NCBI RefSeq assembly: GCF_003938605.1 | Contig: NZ_RHWX01000005.1 | Coordinates: 124,001-188,000 of the forward strand | Length of the DNA stretch: 64,000 nt | Origin: Brevundimonas sp. 357 | GTDB taxonomy: Bacteria; Pseudomonadota; Alphaproteobacteria; Caulobacterales; Caulobacteraceae | Direction of reading: 5' to 3' | In this document: piece by piece, positions 44,516-54,238 of the stretch | Layout: the number at the start of each line of letters is the position of its first letter | Numbering within the stretch: position 1 is the first letter of the stretch | Program-made: the position numbers and the translations under genes | The notes under the pieces: model-generated | What the model saw: the letters and a program-made list of their open reading frames with translations, nothing else | What the model was told of the DNA's origin: nothing | The model's database searches: none

Positions 44516-45202
44516 ATGTCCACGCCCGCCGTCCTCTATCATTTCGCCTTTCATCCGGCTTCGCGCACGGCGCGGCTGGCGCTGGGCGAGGCCAAGGTCG
44601 AGTATGGCGAGGAAGCTGTCCGCCCGTGGGAGGACGACTGCCCCCTGTTCGAGCTGAACCCCTCGGGCATGCCGCCGGTGCTGACGACGACGGAAAAGAA
44701 CCGGCCGCTGACCCTGTGCGAGCTGGACGCCGTCCTGGGCTGGCTGGAAGACCGTTCCAAGGGCGACTTCCTGCTGCCCGCCGATGCGGCCGAGCGCGCC
44801 GAGGCGCGCCGTCTGGCGACCTGGTTCAGCCGCCGCTTCACCGACGAGGTGGACGCCGTCCTGCTGCATGAGCGGATGGAGAAGCCCCTCCTGCGCCTGG
44901 GACCGCCCGACGCCCGCATGCTGCGCGAAGGCCGCGAAGCGCTGAAAAGCCATCTGACGGTGCTGGAGCCGCTGGCGTCGAGTCGCGAGTGGCTGGCCGG
45001 GCGCCGTCTCAGCCAGGCCGACCTGATCGCGGCGGGCCATCTGTCGGTGCTCGACTATTTCGGCGAGATCGCCTGGGCGTCCTGGCCGTCGCTGAAGCTG
45101 TGGTATTCCAAGCTGAAGTCGCGCCCCTGTTTCCGGCCTCTGCTGGGCGACCGTTTCCCCGGCGTGCATCCGGCGCCCTGGTACGCCGACCTCGACTTCT
45201 GA
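44516..45202 (+). CDS. Glutathione S-transferase fold protein, FzlA-like candidate
   Basis: The 228-residue GST-fold protein has an N-terminal thioredoxin domain (LYHFAFHPASRTARLALGEAKVEYGEE, then NPSGMPPVLTTTEK) and an alpha-helical C-domain with GRRLSQADLIAAGHLSVLDYFGEIAW. It ends HPAPWYADLDF. In Caulobacter a GST homologue of this size, FzlA, binds FtsZ and is needed for division; the C-terminal style and the queG/uppP neighbourhood fit that. A plain GST is the alternative. Maleylacetoacetate isomerase is unlikely, as its SSCSxR motif is missing. Confidence 0.78.
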   Translation: MSTPAVLYHFAFHPASRTARLALGEAKVEYGEEAVRPWEDDCPLFELNPSGMPPVLTTTEKNRPLTLCELDAVLGWLEDRSKGDFLLPADAAERAEARRLATWFSRRFTDEVDAVLLHERMEKPLLRLGPPDARMLREGREALKSHLTVLEPLASSREWLAGRRLSQADLIAAGHLSVLDYFGEIAWASWPSLKLWYSKLKSRPCFRPLLGDRFPGVHPAPWYADLDF

Positions 45203-45214
45203 GGCTCCACAGGG

Positions 45215-45335
45215 CTAAAGCGAAATCGGTTCACATGCGATCGCATGTGAACCCAGATCTTCGCTCAAGCATTTATTTTGGACCATTGATCTGAGTTTGG
45301 ATTGATTCAATCCAAACCGATAATGGTCTAAAGCG
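45215..45335. repeat. Nested palindromic intergenic element
   Basis: Bounded by direct CTAAAGCG (45215-45222 and 45328-45335). Inside, a 26-bp perfect palindrome (45228-45253; arm GGTTCACATGCGA) is followed by a second hairpin (45295-45305 with 45307-45317; arm GTTTGGATTGA). That hairpin is itself framed by GACCATT (45281-45287) and AATGGTC (45322-45328). It ends 5 bases before the queG ATG, so it may influence queG translation. Confidence 0.7.
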
Positions 45336-45340
45336 CCCTC

Positions 45341-46456
45341 ATGGCGGCCGATCCCCGCATCTTCATCCGACAGCGCGCCGCCGAACTGGGCTTCGGCGTG
45401 TGCCGCTTCGCCTCGGCCAGCGATCCGTGGAGCGCGGGCGAGAAGCTGGCCCATTTCGTCGATGCGGGTCGTCACGGCGACATGGGCTGGATGGAGACGA
45501 CGTTGGAGCGCCGCGCCCACCCCACCGCCATGTGGGACGCGGCGAAGACCGCCATCGTCCTGGGCATGAACTACGGCCCCGACGAAGACCCCCGGCCCGA
45601 GCTTGAGGACGCCTCGGCGGGCTATATCTCCGTCTATGCGCGCGGGGACGACTATCATGAGGTCATCAAGGGGCGGCTGAAGATCCTGGCGGGCCAGATC
45701 GCCGCGCGGCTGGGCCAGGAGGTCAAGGTCTTCGTCGACACCGCCCCTCTGATGGAGAAGCCGCTGGCCCAGCGGGCGGGCCTGGGCTGGCAGGGCAAGC
45801 ACACCAATCTGCTCAGCCGCACCCACGGCAACTGGCTGTTCCTGGGGACTATACTGACCGCCGCCGAGATCGAGCCGGACGAGGCCGAGGTCGAGCATTG
45901 CGGCCGCTGCACCGCCTGTCTGGACGCCTGCCCGACCCAGGCCTTTCCGGCGCCGTTCCAGATCGACGCCCGGCGCTGCCTCTCCTACCTGACCATCGAA
46001 TATGCGGGCGCCTGGCCGCGCGAGTTCCGCATCGCGACGGGCAATCGCATCTACGGCTGCGACGACTGTCTGGCCGCCTGTCCGTGGAACAAGTTCGCGC
46101 AAGGCGCGTCGGAGGCGCGGCTGCAGGCGCGCGACGCGCTGAAGTCGCCGCCGCTGGCGGACCTGCTGGCGCTGGACGACCCCGCCTTCCGCGCCCTGTT
46201 CACCAAGAGCCCGGTCAAGCGGATCGGCCGCGACCGCTTCATTCGCAATGCCCTGTATGCGGCGGGCAATTCCGGGGACGCTGCGCTGATCGCGCCGGTC
46301 GAGGCCCTGCTGGACGACCCCGCCCCCGTGGTGCGCGGCGGGGCGATCTGGGCGCTGTCGCGTCTTTCGCCGGAACGGTTCGCGGCCGAGCGCGCGGCGC
46401 GGCTACGGCAGGAAACGGACGAAGAGGTCAAACAGGAATGGTCCTTCTCCCCTTGA
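45341..46456 (+). CDS. queG: Epoxyqueuosine reductase
   Basis: The 371-residue cobalamin/Fe-S enzyme performs the last step of queuosine synthesis in tRNA. It has two 4Fe-4S motifs (CGRCTACLDACPTQAF at ~188 and CDDCLAACPWNKF at ~240), the N-terminal GWQGKHTNLLSRTHGNWLFLG and a C-terminal HEAT-like region. Its stop codon lies inside an intergenic repeat, so the final SFSP residues are encoded by repeat sequence. Confidence 0.95.
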   Translation: MAADPRIFIRQRAAELGFGVCRFASASDPWSAGEKLAHFVDAGRHGDMGWMETTLERRAHPTAMWDAAKTAIVLGMNYGPDEDPRPELEDASAGYISVYARGDDYHEVIKGRLKILAGQIAARLGQEVKVFVDTAPLMEKPLAQRAGLGWQGKHTNLLSRTHGNWLFLGTILTAAEIEPDEAEVEHCGRCTACLDACPTQAFPAPFQIDARRCLSYLTIEYAGAWPREFRIATGNRIYGCDDCLAACPWNKFAQGASEARLQARDALKSPPLADLLALDDPAFRALFTKSPVKRIGRDRFIRNALYAAGNSGDAALIAPVEALLDDPAPVVRGGAIWALSRLSPERFAAERAARLRQETDEEVKQEWSFSP

Positions 46457-46608
46457 GGGAGAAGGTGGCAGGCGCAGCCTGACGGATGAGGGGTGTTTGC
46501 GGGAGGCTTGAAGGTCGGACACGCCCCGGCCTCATTGTCTGAAGGCCGCGTTGACACCCCTCATCCGAGCGCCTTGCGGCGCCCACCTTCTCCCTCAAGG
46601 GGAGAAGG
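46442..46608. repeat. Head-to-head intergenic repeat pair (CTTCTCCCC type)
   Basis: Left unit 46442-46499 (CCTTCTCCCC ... GGATGAGGGGTGTT) and inverted right unit 46552-46608 (GACACCCCTCATCC ... GGGGAGAAGG). The pair overlaps the queG 3' end and nearly reaches the stop of the next, convergent gene. It is the same element as 24876-25047. Confidence 0.8.
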
Positions 46609-46609
46609 A

Positions 46610-47578
46610 TCATTCCACATCAAACGCCAGCATCAGGGTCTTCTGCGCCGGATTGGCGTTGTCGTCGGACAGGATGTAGAGGCGCGTGCCATCTGCGCGG
46701 CGCTCGGCGGCGATCCCCTCGAAATTGTCCGTCAGGCCCGGCAGCTTCAGCTCGACCAGCACCGGCCCCAGCGCGCCGTCGGCGTCCATCCGGCGCACGC
46801 GGGCGCGCACGTCGAAGGGCGGGCGCCAGGACCGCTGCACCGCGAACCAGCCGTCGCCGCCGGGATCGCGCTCCAGCCCCGTCAGCCGCCAGCTGTCGGC
46901 GGGCCGAGTGGGTTCGACCACGGTGCGGCAGCCTTGCTCTGAACAGTCCCACACGCCGCCGTCTTCGCCGCCGACGCGCCAGCCGCCGGGGGCCGTCGCC
47001 AGCGCCTCCAGGCCTTCGTTCAGCGGGAAGTCGACCGCCGGATGCGGCCGCGCTTCGGGCTGGGCGTTCAGCGTGTCCAGCGGGCCATAGCTCCAGATGC
47101 GATGCTCGCGCTCGAAGCTGACCAGCACCTCGCCGTCTTCGCTCAGGGCCAGCCCCTCGGCGTCGCCCGCGGCCTTATCGGCGATCGGTTCACCGTCGGC
47201 GGTCGTCAGCCGCCGCACCCGCAGATCGTGCAGCCCCGTCAACTTCCCGTCTGCATCCAGCTCAAGCCGCCCGCGCACCAGGTCGCCGGAATCCGACACG
47301 GCGACGAAGTCGCCGTCGCCCGTCAGCTTCAGGTCCGACAGTCCGTGCAGGCTGGAGACGGGCGCCGCGATCAACTGCACCCCGCCCGCATAGCGCACGC
47401 CCTTGGCCAGTCGGGCGCCGCCGGGCCAGCCCAGGCCGACCTGCCGGGTCGAACCGCCCGCGGGCGCCCAGCCGTCGGCCGTCGCCGCCGGCGTCCAGGG
47501 ATGGGACGTGACCGCCGCCCCGGCGCAGGCGGCCAGGGCGAGGGAGATCAGGGCGGCGACATAGAGGCGGCGTTTCAC
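46610..47578 (-). CDS. Esterase-like-activity-of-phytase family lipoprotein
   Basis: The 322-residue product has a lipobox (ALAACAG). It is a beta-propeller-like protein with [31 protein letters not shown] and [28 protein letters not shown], signatures of the phytase-like esterase family. A GTG at 47578 overlaps the cobT stop (GTGA), so its translation is coupled to cobT. Substrate unknown. Confidence 0.85.
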   Translation of the reverse strand: MKRRLYVAALISLALAACAGAAVTSHPWTPAATADGWAPAGGSTRQVGLGWPGGARLAKGVRYAGGVQLIAAPVSSLHGLSDLKLTGDGDFVAVSDSGDLVRGRLELDADGKLTGLHDLRVRRLTTADGEPIADKAAGDAEGLALSEDGEVLVSFEREHRIWSYGPLDTLNAQPEARPHPAVDFPLNEGLEALATAPGGWRVGGEDGGVWDCSEQGCRTVVEPTRPADSWRLTGLERDPGGDGWFAVQRSWRPPFDVRARVRRMDADGALGPVLVELKLPGLTDNFEGIAAERRADGTRLYILSDDNANPAQKTLMLAFDVE

Positions 47579-49476
47579 GCCGCGCGCTTGTGCGGAACCC
47601 GTCCGCCCTTGCTGCTGACCGCCTTCGGTTCGGCCTCGAACAATTCGGCCAGCTTTTCGGTCATGGCGCCCGCCAGTTGTTCCACATCGACGATGGTCAG
47701 GGCGCGGCGATACCAGCGGGTCACGTCGTGGCCGATGCCGATGGCCAGCAGCTCGACCGGGCTGCGCGTCTCGATCTTCTCGATCACTTGGCGCAGGTGC
47801 TTGTCCAGATACAGGGCCGCGTTGGCCGACTGGGTGGAGTCGTCGACCGGCGAACCGTCCGAGATGACCATCATGATCTGCCGCGCCTCGGGCCGGGCCA
47901 GCAGGCGGTCGTGCGCCCATTCCAGCGCCTCGCCGTCGATGTTTTCCTTCAGCAGGCCCTCGCGCATCATCAGGCCCAGGTTCTTCTTGGCCCGGCGCCA
48001 CGGCGCATCCGCGCCCTTGTAGATGATGTGGCGCAGGTCGTTCAGGCGGCCGGGGTTGGCGGGCTTTCCGGCGCTGATCCAGGCCTCGCGCGACTGACCG
48101 CCCTTCCAGGCGCGGGTGGTGAAGCCCAGGATCTCGACCTTGACGCCGCACCGCTCCAGCGTCCGCGCCAGGATGTCGGCGCACACCGCCGCCACCATGA
48201 TCGGCCGCCCGCGCATCGAGCCGGAGTTGTCGATCAGCAAGGTCACGACCGTGTCGCGGAACGGGCTTTCGCTCTCCATCTTGAACGACAGGGGGCTGGT
48301 CGGGTCGGTGATGACGCGGGTCAGGCGCGCCGTGTCCAGCATCCCTTCCTCAAGGTCGAACATCCACGAGCGGTTCTGCTGGGCCAGCAGCCGCCGCTGC
48401 AATTTGTTGGCCAGGCGCGAGACCACGCTGCCCAGCGTCGACAGCTGGGCGTCCAGCAGGGCGCGCAGCCGGTCCAGCTCCATCGGGTCGCACAGTTCGG
48501 CGGCGTCGATGACCTCGTCATAGGCGGTGGTGAAGGCGCGATAGACCTCGACCGCGCGGCCGTCGTCCTGGGTCTGCTGATGGTTGGGGCGGTCGCCTTC
48601 GCTCAGTTCGGGGGCGTCTTCCCGGCCCTCGCCGTCGGGTTCGCCCGGCGTGCCGTCGGGGCGGGCCTGGCGCTCGTCCTCGGCCGACTGGTCGTCGGCC
48701 GTGCCGTCCAGGGAGTCGCCGCCCTCGCCGCCGTCCTGTTCTTCCTGCTCGTCCTGATCCGCCTGGTCCTGATCGGGCTTGTCGGCGTCGTCCTCGCCGT
48801 CCTCCTCGGGCGAGTCGCCGCCGTCGGCGTCGCCGGGGTCCAGATCCAGCGCGCGCAGCAGATCCTTCATCCGCGCGCCGAAGGCCGCCTGGTCGTCGCC
48901 CAGGGCCGCCAGGGCGTCCAGCTCGGCGCCCGCCTTGGCCTCCAGTTCGGCGCGAACCCGGTCCAGCATGGTCTTGGCGCCGTCGGGGGCGGGCTCGCCC
49001 GTCATCCGTTCGCGTAGCAACAGGGCGGCCGCCTCGGCAAGCGGCACCTGGGCCGCCTCGGCGCGCAGGGCGCCTGATTTCTCCAGCCGTGTGACCAGGG
49101 CGGACTCGAGGTTGCGCCGCACGCCTTTCAGCTCGCGCGCGCCGACGGCCTCGACGCGGGCCTGTTCGACGGCGTCGAACACCTCGGCCGCGTTCATGTC
49201 GACGGGGCGCAGCCGCGCGTCCAGCGCCGGGTCGTGATTGGCCAGACGCAGCGCCATTCGGTCGGCCTGACCACGCAGGGCGGCGCTTTCAGGCGCGGCC
49301 GGATCACGCGGCGGGTGGGGCAGGGTCAGCACGCCGCTGGACAGCTTGGGTCCGTCGCCGCCGAAGCGCACCTCCAGCTCGGCCTGTTCGGCCAGGGCTC
49401 GAGCGGCGTGCGCCAATGCGCGCTTGAAGGTCTCGACGGGGGTCTCTGCGGCGGCCATGCGCCACACATAGCCCAT
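47575..49476 (-). CDS. cobT: Cobaltochelatase subunit CobT
   Basis: The product is about 633 residues. The N-terminal CobT domain is followed by a long acidic linker (roughly residues 200-290, rich in D, E, Q), then the VWA domain with MIDAS motif [15 protein letters not shown]. It ends in the conserved C-terminal [24 protein letters not shown]. It works with CobN and CobS to insert Co into the corrin ring. CobS and CobN are not adjacent here. An internal ATG at 49458 ([15 protein letters not shown]) is a plausible alternative start; neither start has a clear ribosome-binding site. Confidence 0.93.
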   Translation of the reverse strand: MGYVWRMAAAETPVETFKRALAHAARALAEQAELEVRFGGDGPKLSSGVLTLPHPPRDPAAPESAALRGQADRMALRLANHDPALDARLRPVDMNAAEVFDAVEQARVEAVGARELKGVRRNLESALVTRLEKSGALRAEAAQVPLAEAAALLLRERMTGEPAPDGAKTMLDRVRAELEAKAGAELDALAALGDDQAAFGARMKDLLRALDLDPGDADGGDSPEEDGEDDADKPDQDQADQDEQEEQDGGEGGDSLDGTADDQSAEDERQARPDGTPGEPDGEGREDAPELSEGDRPNHQQTQDDGRAVEVYRAFTTAYDEVIDAAELCDPMELDRLRALLDAQLSTLGSVVSRLANKLQRRLLAQQNRSWMFDLEEGMLDTARLTRVITDPTSPLSFKMESESPFRDTVVTLLIDNSGSMRGRPIMVAAVCADILARTLERCGVKVEILGFTTRAWKGGQSREAWISAGKPANPGRLNDLRHIIYKGADAPWRRAKKNLGLMMREGLLKENIDGEALEWAHDRLLARPEARQIMMVISDGSPVDDSTQSANAALYLDKHLRQVIEKIETRSPVELLAIGIGHDVTRWYRRALTIVDVEQLAGAMTEKLAELFEAEPKAVSSKGGRVPHKRAA

Positions 49477-49506
49477 GGCGCGCCGAGGGGAAGAGGGCGA
49501 AGCGCC

Positions 49507-50247
49507 CTACCGGGGTTTCAGCCGCACCCGCATGACGCCGCCGGGGCCGACCTCGACATCGAACCGGCCGGTGGCGCGGACCAGTTCGGACAGCTTGGCG
49601 TGACCGTAGGTGCGTTGGTCGAAGTCGGAGTAGGTGTTGCGCAGGCGGTTGGCGACGCCGCCGATGTTGACCCAGCCGTCGCCGTCCTCGTCCATGTCGG
49701 TGATGGCGGTGGCGATCAGGGGAACGGCTTCGGCGGGTTTGCGCTCGGCCGGCGGCGCCGCGGCCACGCCCGCCTCGGCGGCGGCGCGCCCGGTCAGGTT
49801 CTCGGTGTAGATGAAGCGGGTGCAGGCCTGGCGGAAGCTTTCGGGCGTCTTGCGCTCGCCGAACCCATAGACCGGCACGCCCTGTTCACGAATGCGCGCC
49901 GCCAGCCGGGTGAAGTCGCTGTCCGACGACACCAGGCAGAAGCCGTCGAACCGTCCCGAGTGCAGCAGGTCCATGGCGTCGATGACCAGGGCGATGTCGC
50001 CCGAGTTCTTGCCCTTGGTGTTCTGGAAATTCTGCTGCCACTGAATCGCCCAGCGGGGCAGCACGTCGATCCATCCCCGCAGCGCCGGGCTGGCCGCGTC
50101 GCCGTAGATGCGTCGCGCCGAGGCTTCGCCCAGGGTCGCGATCTCGGTGAACAGCGCCTCCGCGATCCGGGCCGAGGCGTTCTCGCCGTCGATCAGCACG
50201 GCCAGGCGCGGTGCGCGGGCGGCGGGGTTGAAGGCGTCCGTCGGCAT
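49507..50247 (-). CDS. NYN domain (LabA/DUF88-like) protein with C-terminal OST-HTH-like region
   Basis: The 246-residue product has the NYN ribonuclease fold: RLAVLIDGENASARIAEALF (catalytic Asp), KNSGDIALVIDAMDLL and FCLVSSDSDFTRLAARIREQGVPVYGFGE. The C-terminus (WVNIGGVANRLRNTYSDFDQRTYGHAKLSELVRATGRFDVE) is OST-HTH/LOTUS-like. It should be an RNA-processing or RNA-binding protein. The ATG at 50247 follows GGAG. Confidence 0.9.
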   Translation of the reverse strand: MPTDAFNPAARAPRLAVLIDGENASARIAEALFTEIATLGEASARRIYGDAASPALRGWIDVLPRWAIQWQQNFQNTKGKNSGDIALVIDAMDLLHSGRFDGFCLVSSDSDFTRLAARIREQGVPVYGFGERKTPESFRQACTRFIYTENLTGRAAAEAGVAAAPPAERKPAEAVPLIATAITDMDEDGDGWVNIGGVANRLRNTYSDFDQRTYGHAKLSELVRATGRFDVEVGPGGVMRVRLKPR

Positions 50248-50310
50248 GAAGGCTCCGGCGAGGGGAGGAGAGGCGCGAAGGCTCGCCCCGGCCGCGCTCG
50301 GGGTCAACCG

Positions 50311-50347
50311 CAAAGAAAACGGCCGGCGAGGTCGCCCCGCCGGCCGT
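50311..50347 (-). terminator. Terminator of the M16 peptidase gene
   Basis: A 10-bp stem (50319-50328 with 50338-50347; core GGCCGGC) is followed on the minus strand by GTTTTCTTTG. It lies 28 bases past the M16 stop. Confidence 0.8.
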
Positions 50348-50374
50348 CGTCGTTTCAGAGGTTATCGAACCGGC

Positions 50375-53233
50375 TTACTGGGCCGGCTTCGGCGCCTCGG
50401 CGGCGCGCACCTCGACCGGCAGGCCCAGGGCGTCCAGTTGCGGCTTGACGACCGAGGCGTCGCCGACCACCACCCAGACGAAGCTGGACGGCTTGATGGC
50501 GGCGCGGGCGGCGGCGTCCATCTGGGCCGCCGTTAGGCCGTTGATACGGCCCGCCAGCGTTTCCTGATAGTTGTCCGGGCGGCCGTACAGGGCGTTGCTG
50601 CGCAGGGCGCCCAGCACCTGGAACGAGGTTTCATAGCTGCCCGACAGGGCGCGCGTGTCGCCCAGGACGGTGCGTTCGCGCTCGGCCGCCGTCACGCCTT
50701 CAGCGCCCAGGAAACGGTCGTACTGGCTGATCAGGGCGGCGATGGATTCGCCCGTGCGGTTGGCCTGAACCGGCGCGTTGACGATATAGGGCGCGCGGTT
50801 CTCCAACTGGCTGATGGTGCCGCGCACGCCGTAGGACCAGCCCTTGGTCTCGCGCAGGTCGGCGTTGATCCGCGACAGGAAGTCCGTCCCCAGCACGGTG
50901 TTGGCCGTGGTCAGGGTCAGCAGGTCGTCCGTGCCCGACACCGGCAGCACCTGGCCGCCGTAGATCAGCGACTGGGGCGACTGCGGCCGGTCGATCAGCA
51001 CGATGCGCGCCGAGGTCTGAGGCAGGGCGGCGTCGAACGCCTTGGTTCCCTTAGCCGTGGTCGGGGCGCGCCAGTTTCCGAAGGCCGCCTCAAGCTGCGG
51101 CTTCAGTTCGGCCAGCGGCAGGTCCGACACCACGAACAGCTTGGCGTTGTCCGGGCGGATCCAGCGGGCGTGTTCGGCCGCCAGGTCGTCGCGGGTCAGA
51201 CCGCGGATCACCGCCTCGTCGCCCGTACCGCCGAACGAACGGCCGTAGGGATGGCTCGCGCCATAGATCAGCGGGGGCAGGGCGCGCCCGGCGATCGACG
51301 CCGGCTGGGTCTTTTCATTGGCCAGGGCGGCCAGGCGCGTGGCGCGCAGGCGCTCGATCTCGGCCGGAGCGAAGGCGGGATTGCGCACGACGTCCGACAG
51401 CAGGGTCAGCGACGGCTGCAGGTTGGTCGTCACGGCCGACAGATTGGCCACCGTGCGGTCCATCGACGAGCCGACGGAGACGCTGGCGCCCAGGCGTTCC
51501 TGCGCCTCGGCCAGGGCCTTGGAGTCGCGCGTCGTCGTGCCTTCCTGCATGACGTTCAGCATCAGGGTGTGGGCGCCCAGGCGATCGGCGCGGTCGGCCG
51601 CGACCCCGGCGTCGAATTCCAGCGCCACGCGGGTCACAGGCACGGTGGTCGAGCGGGCGTAGACGATCTCGATGCCGTTCGACAGGGCGGCGCGCTCGAC
51701 AGCCGGGAAGTCGACGTTGGACACCTGGCCGATGGCCGGGGCGGCGTCGCGAGCCACGCGCTGGATCGGTTCGGCCGGCGCCGGGGTCGCGCCGGACGGC
51801 GCGGCGGCGGCCTCGACATAGGCCTCGCGCTCGCCCGGCATGACGATCTGGCTATAGACGGGGCGGCTCAGCCACTTGCGCATGGCGGCCTGGACCTGGG
51901 CCGGGGTCACGGCGGCGTAGGCCGCCAGCTCTTTCTTGTAGAAGTCCGGATCGTTTGAATAGAGCTGCCCCTCGGCCAGGACCGAGGCCTTGCCGTTGGC
52001 CATTTCCAGGCCCTGGATGCGCTGCGAAGCGTAGCGCGTCACCACGCGATCAATCTCGTCCTGGGTCGGGCCGTTGGCGATCAGGTCAGCCAGGACGGCG
52101 TCCATGCGGCGAGCTACGGCGTCGGCGTCCGCGCCCGGCTTGACCATGGCGGAGTAGCTGAACATGCCCAGGCGCTGGAAGGTCTGATTGCCGGCCGAGA
52201 CGCTGGAAGCGGTTTGCTCGTCACGCACCAGCACATTGTCCAGGCGCGAGCTGGCCAGGCCGCCCAGCACCGAGGCGCCGACGCTCAGCGGCACGGAGTC
52301 CGGATCGCCCAGGCCGGGTACGGCCCAGGTGCGGCTGATGCGGGTCTGGGCCACGCGGTCGTGCAGCACCTGCTCGACCGGCGCCGCCAGGGTGGGCACC
52401 GGCGCCGCCGCCGGAGTGTTGACCGGGCCGCGCGCAATGGCGCCGAAGTATTTCTGGGTCAGCTCGCGGGCCTTGGCCTCGTCGATGTCGCCCGACAGGA
52501 CCAGGACGGCGTTGTTCGGGCCGTAGTTCTCACGGAACCAGTCGCGCACCGTCTCCATGCTGGCCGAATCCAGGTCGGCCATCGAACCGATGGTCGAGTG
52601 GCGATAGGGGTGGCCCTCGGGGAACAGGGCTTCCAGCGTGGCGTAATAGGTTAGGCCGTAGGGCTGGTTGTCGCCCTGGCGCTTCTCGTTCTGGACGACG
52701 CCGCGTTGCAGATCCAGCACCTCCTGGCTGACCTGCCCCAGCAGATAGCCCATGCGGTCGGATTCCAGATACAGGGTGTACTCCAGCGCCGGGGTCGGCA
52801 CCGTCTGGAAATAGTTTGTGCGGTCGAACCATGTCGTGCCGTTCAGGCCCGTGGCGCCCGCCGCGTTCATCGTCTGGATGTGGCTGGAAGGCGAGTTTTC
52901 CGACCCGCCGAACATCAGGTGCTCGAACAGGTGCGCAAAGCCGGTCGAGCCCTTGGGCTCATCCTTCGATCCGACATTGTACCAGACCGACACCGCCACC
53001 ACCGGCGCCTTGCGGTCCTCATGCACCAGCACGGTCAGGCCGTTGTCGAGCTGGAAGCGCTTCCACGGAATATCGACGCGGGCGACCAGCTCCGACACCG
53101 GCGCCCCGCGCAGGGGCTCGGCCTGAGCGGCGGCCGTCGTGGCGGCGGAGGCGGTCGCGGCGGGCGCGGCCAGAACGGGCGTGCTCACGGCCAGCAAGGC
53201 GGCGAGCGCAACGGAAGAGGCGGCAAGACGCAT
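50375..53233 (-). CDS. M16 family zinc metallopeptidase (two-domain)
   Basis: The 952-residue product has a Sec signal (~22 residues, ending AAPAA). Its N-terminal catalytic half carries the inverted zinc motif FAHLFEHLMFGG (HxxEH), then GRG-type NEKRQGDNQPYG. The second half (from ~residue 500) is the inactive paired M16 domain. Large two-domain M16 enzymes act like pitrilysin in the periplasm. The ATG at 53233 begins the signal peptide; a TTG at 53251 is less likely. Confidence 0.93.
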   Translation of the reverse strand: MRLAASSVALAALLAVSTPVLAAPAATASAATTAAAQAEPLRGAPVSELVARVDIPWKRFQLDNGLTVLVHEDRKAPVVAVSVWYNVGSKDEPKGSTGFAHLFEHLMFGGSENSPSSHIQTMNAAGATGLNGTTWFDRTNYFQTVPTPALEYTLYLESDRMGYLLGQVSQEVLDLQRGVVQNEKRQGDNQPYGLTYYATLEALFPEGHPYRHSTIGSMADLDSASMETVRDWFRENYGPNNAVLVLSGDIDEAKARELTQKYFGAIARGPVNTPAAAPVPTLAAPVEQVLHDRVAQTRISRTWAVPGLGDPDSVPLSVGASVLGGLASSRLDNVLVRDEQTASSVSAGNQTFQRLGMFSYSAMVKPGADADAVARRMDAVLADLIANGPTQDEIDRVVTRYASQRIQGLEMANGKASVLAEGQLYSNDPDFYKKELAAYAAVTPAQVQAAMRKWLSRPVYSQIVMPGEREAYVEAAAAPSGATPAPAEPIQRVARDAAPAIGQVSNVDFPAVERAALSNGIEIVYARSTTVPVTRVALEFDAGVAADRADRLGAHTLMLNVMQEGTTTRDSKALAEAQERLGASVSVGSSMDRTVANLSAVTTNLQPSLTLLSDVVRNPAFAPAEIERLRATRLAALANEKTQPASIAGRALPPLIYGASHPYGRSFGGTGDEAVIRGLTRDDLAAEHARWIRPDNAKLFVVSDLPLAELKPQLEAAFGNWRAPTTAKGTKAFDAALPQTSARIVLIDRPQSPQSLIYGGQVLPVSGTDDLLTLTTANTVLGTDFLSRINADLRETKGWSYGVRGTISQLENRAPYIVNAPVQANRTGESIAALISQYDRFLGAEGVTAAERERTVLGDTRALSGSYETSFQVLGALRSNALYGRPDNYQETLAGRINGLTAAQMDAAARAAIKPSSFVWVVVGDASVVKPQLDALGLPVEVRAAEAPKPAQ

Positions 53234-53344
53234 GGTGTTTTCAGTCCCCAACAGATCATGTTGAGACGGACCTTAACCGCGCGCGCGGCCGCCGCAACGC
53301 GACACATCGCTATGTGAACGATTGTTCATGTTTGCGCGCCCGGC

Positions 53345-54055
53345 CTACGCTTGATCGGAGCGAGGATCCAGGCCCGCCGCCGCCTCCAGTTCGCGCACCT
53401 GATCCCGCAGCGTCTTGCGCTCTCGCATCAGGGCCAGCCATTCTTCCATGCCGGCCTCGCGCTGGGCGGCGTTGACCGCCCAATACTCCTGCTTGGCCGG
53501 ATGCGGGTCCGCCTCGTCCCAGATCGCCAGGCGGCTGGAGGCGCACTGATCCTCGTTCAGCGCCAGCGCCTTGATCAGCTCCAGCGGAATGTCGTCCAGC
53601 GTCACCTCGCCGCGTCCTCGCGCCCGCTCGCTCCTTTGCGCCATCCGGCCATAGGCCTCGGCCAGTTGGGTCAGGGCCCTGGCCTCGTCCCACATCCGTC
53701 CCCGCATGGCCCGCGCCGAGGCCCGCATCGCCGTCTCGGCCAGAACCTCCGCCGTCTCGTCCGCGTCCCCTTCGGACGGCGCGAACAGGGCTTCGGCGCG
53801 GACCGCCTCGGCCGCCGCCCGTTCGACCTGCATCCGCTCGCGCGCCTCGGCCTGTTCGCGCGCCCGCGCATCGCCCCAGTCGCGCTTGGTCGCGCCATGG
53901 ACGGTGATGCGCTTGCGCAGGGCGTGCTGCGACACCCGCCACCGCTCGCTCAGCTCCGGCACGGTCGCCCCGTTGCGATAGGCCTCCAGAATGATCTCCC
54001 ACGTCGCCCGCGACAGGCGATAGTGCGCGGGCTTGGCGTCCAGGGTCTCCTTCAT
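53345..54055 (-). CDS. Helix-turn-helix protein of unknown function
   Basis: The 236-residue product has an N-terminal HTH (SRATWEIILEAYRNGATVPELSERWRVSQHALRKRITVHGATK), long charged helices (AREQAEARERMQVERAAAEAVRAEAL) and an Arg/Glu-rich C-terminus. The HTH style resembles small terminase-subunit or DUF-type regulators. No phage genes flank it, so the function is unknown. The ATG at 54055 starts the conserved region. Confidence 0.62.
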   Translation of the reverse strand: MKETLDAKPAHYRLSRATWEIILEAYRNGATVPELSERWRVSQHALRKRITVHGATKRDWGDARAREQAEARERMQVERAAAEAVRAEALFAPSEGDADETAEVLAETAMRASARAMRGRMWDEARALTQLAEAYGRMAQRSERARGRGEVTLDDIPLELIKALALNEDQCASSRLAIWDEADPHPAKQEYWAVNAAQREAGMEEWLALMRERKTLRDQVRELEAAAGLDPRSDQA

Positions 54056-54154
54056 GCGCGCAAGGATAGGACCGGCGCCGACCCAGGCGGGTTGGATGCG
54101 CCGATCCGACCCCAAGCCCCTGAAAACCCACACGCCCTTACGCTGACCTTAACG

Positions 54155-54216
54155 CCTCTCCCTCCCCTTTATGGGGAGGGTGGTCGCGCCAGCGACCGGG
54201 TGGGGAGGGCGAGGTG
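54155..54216. repeat. Palindromic intergenic repeat (CCTCCCC type)
   Basis: CCTCCCC at 54166 faces GGGGAGG at 54176, then GGTCGCGCC/AGCGACC and a second GGGGAGGG. It belongs to the 7929/28330 repeat group and precedes the decayed DUF3883 gene. Confidence 0.6.
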
Positions 54217-54238
54217 ATCGCCTCGGCCCCGCTAGGGC

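Noticed and set aside
53303..53328. Two short palindromes upstream of the M16 gene as operators
   Set aside because: Only 5-bp arms with no matching regulator nearby; too weak to call.
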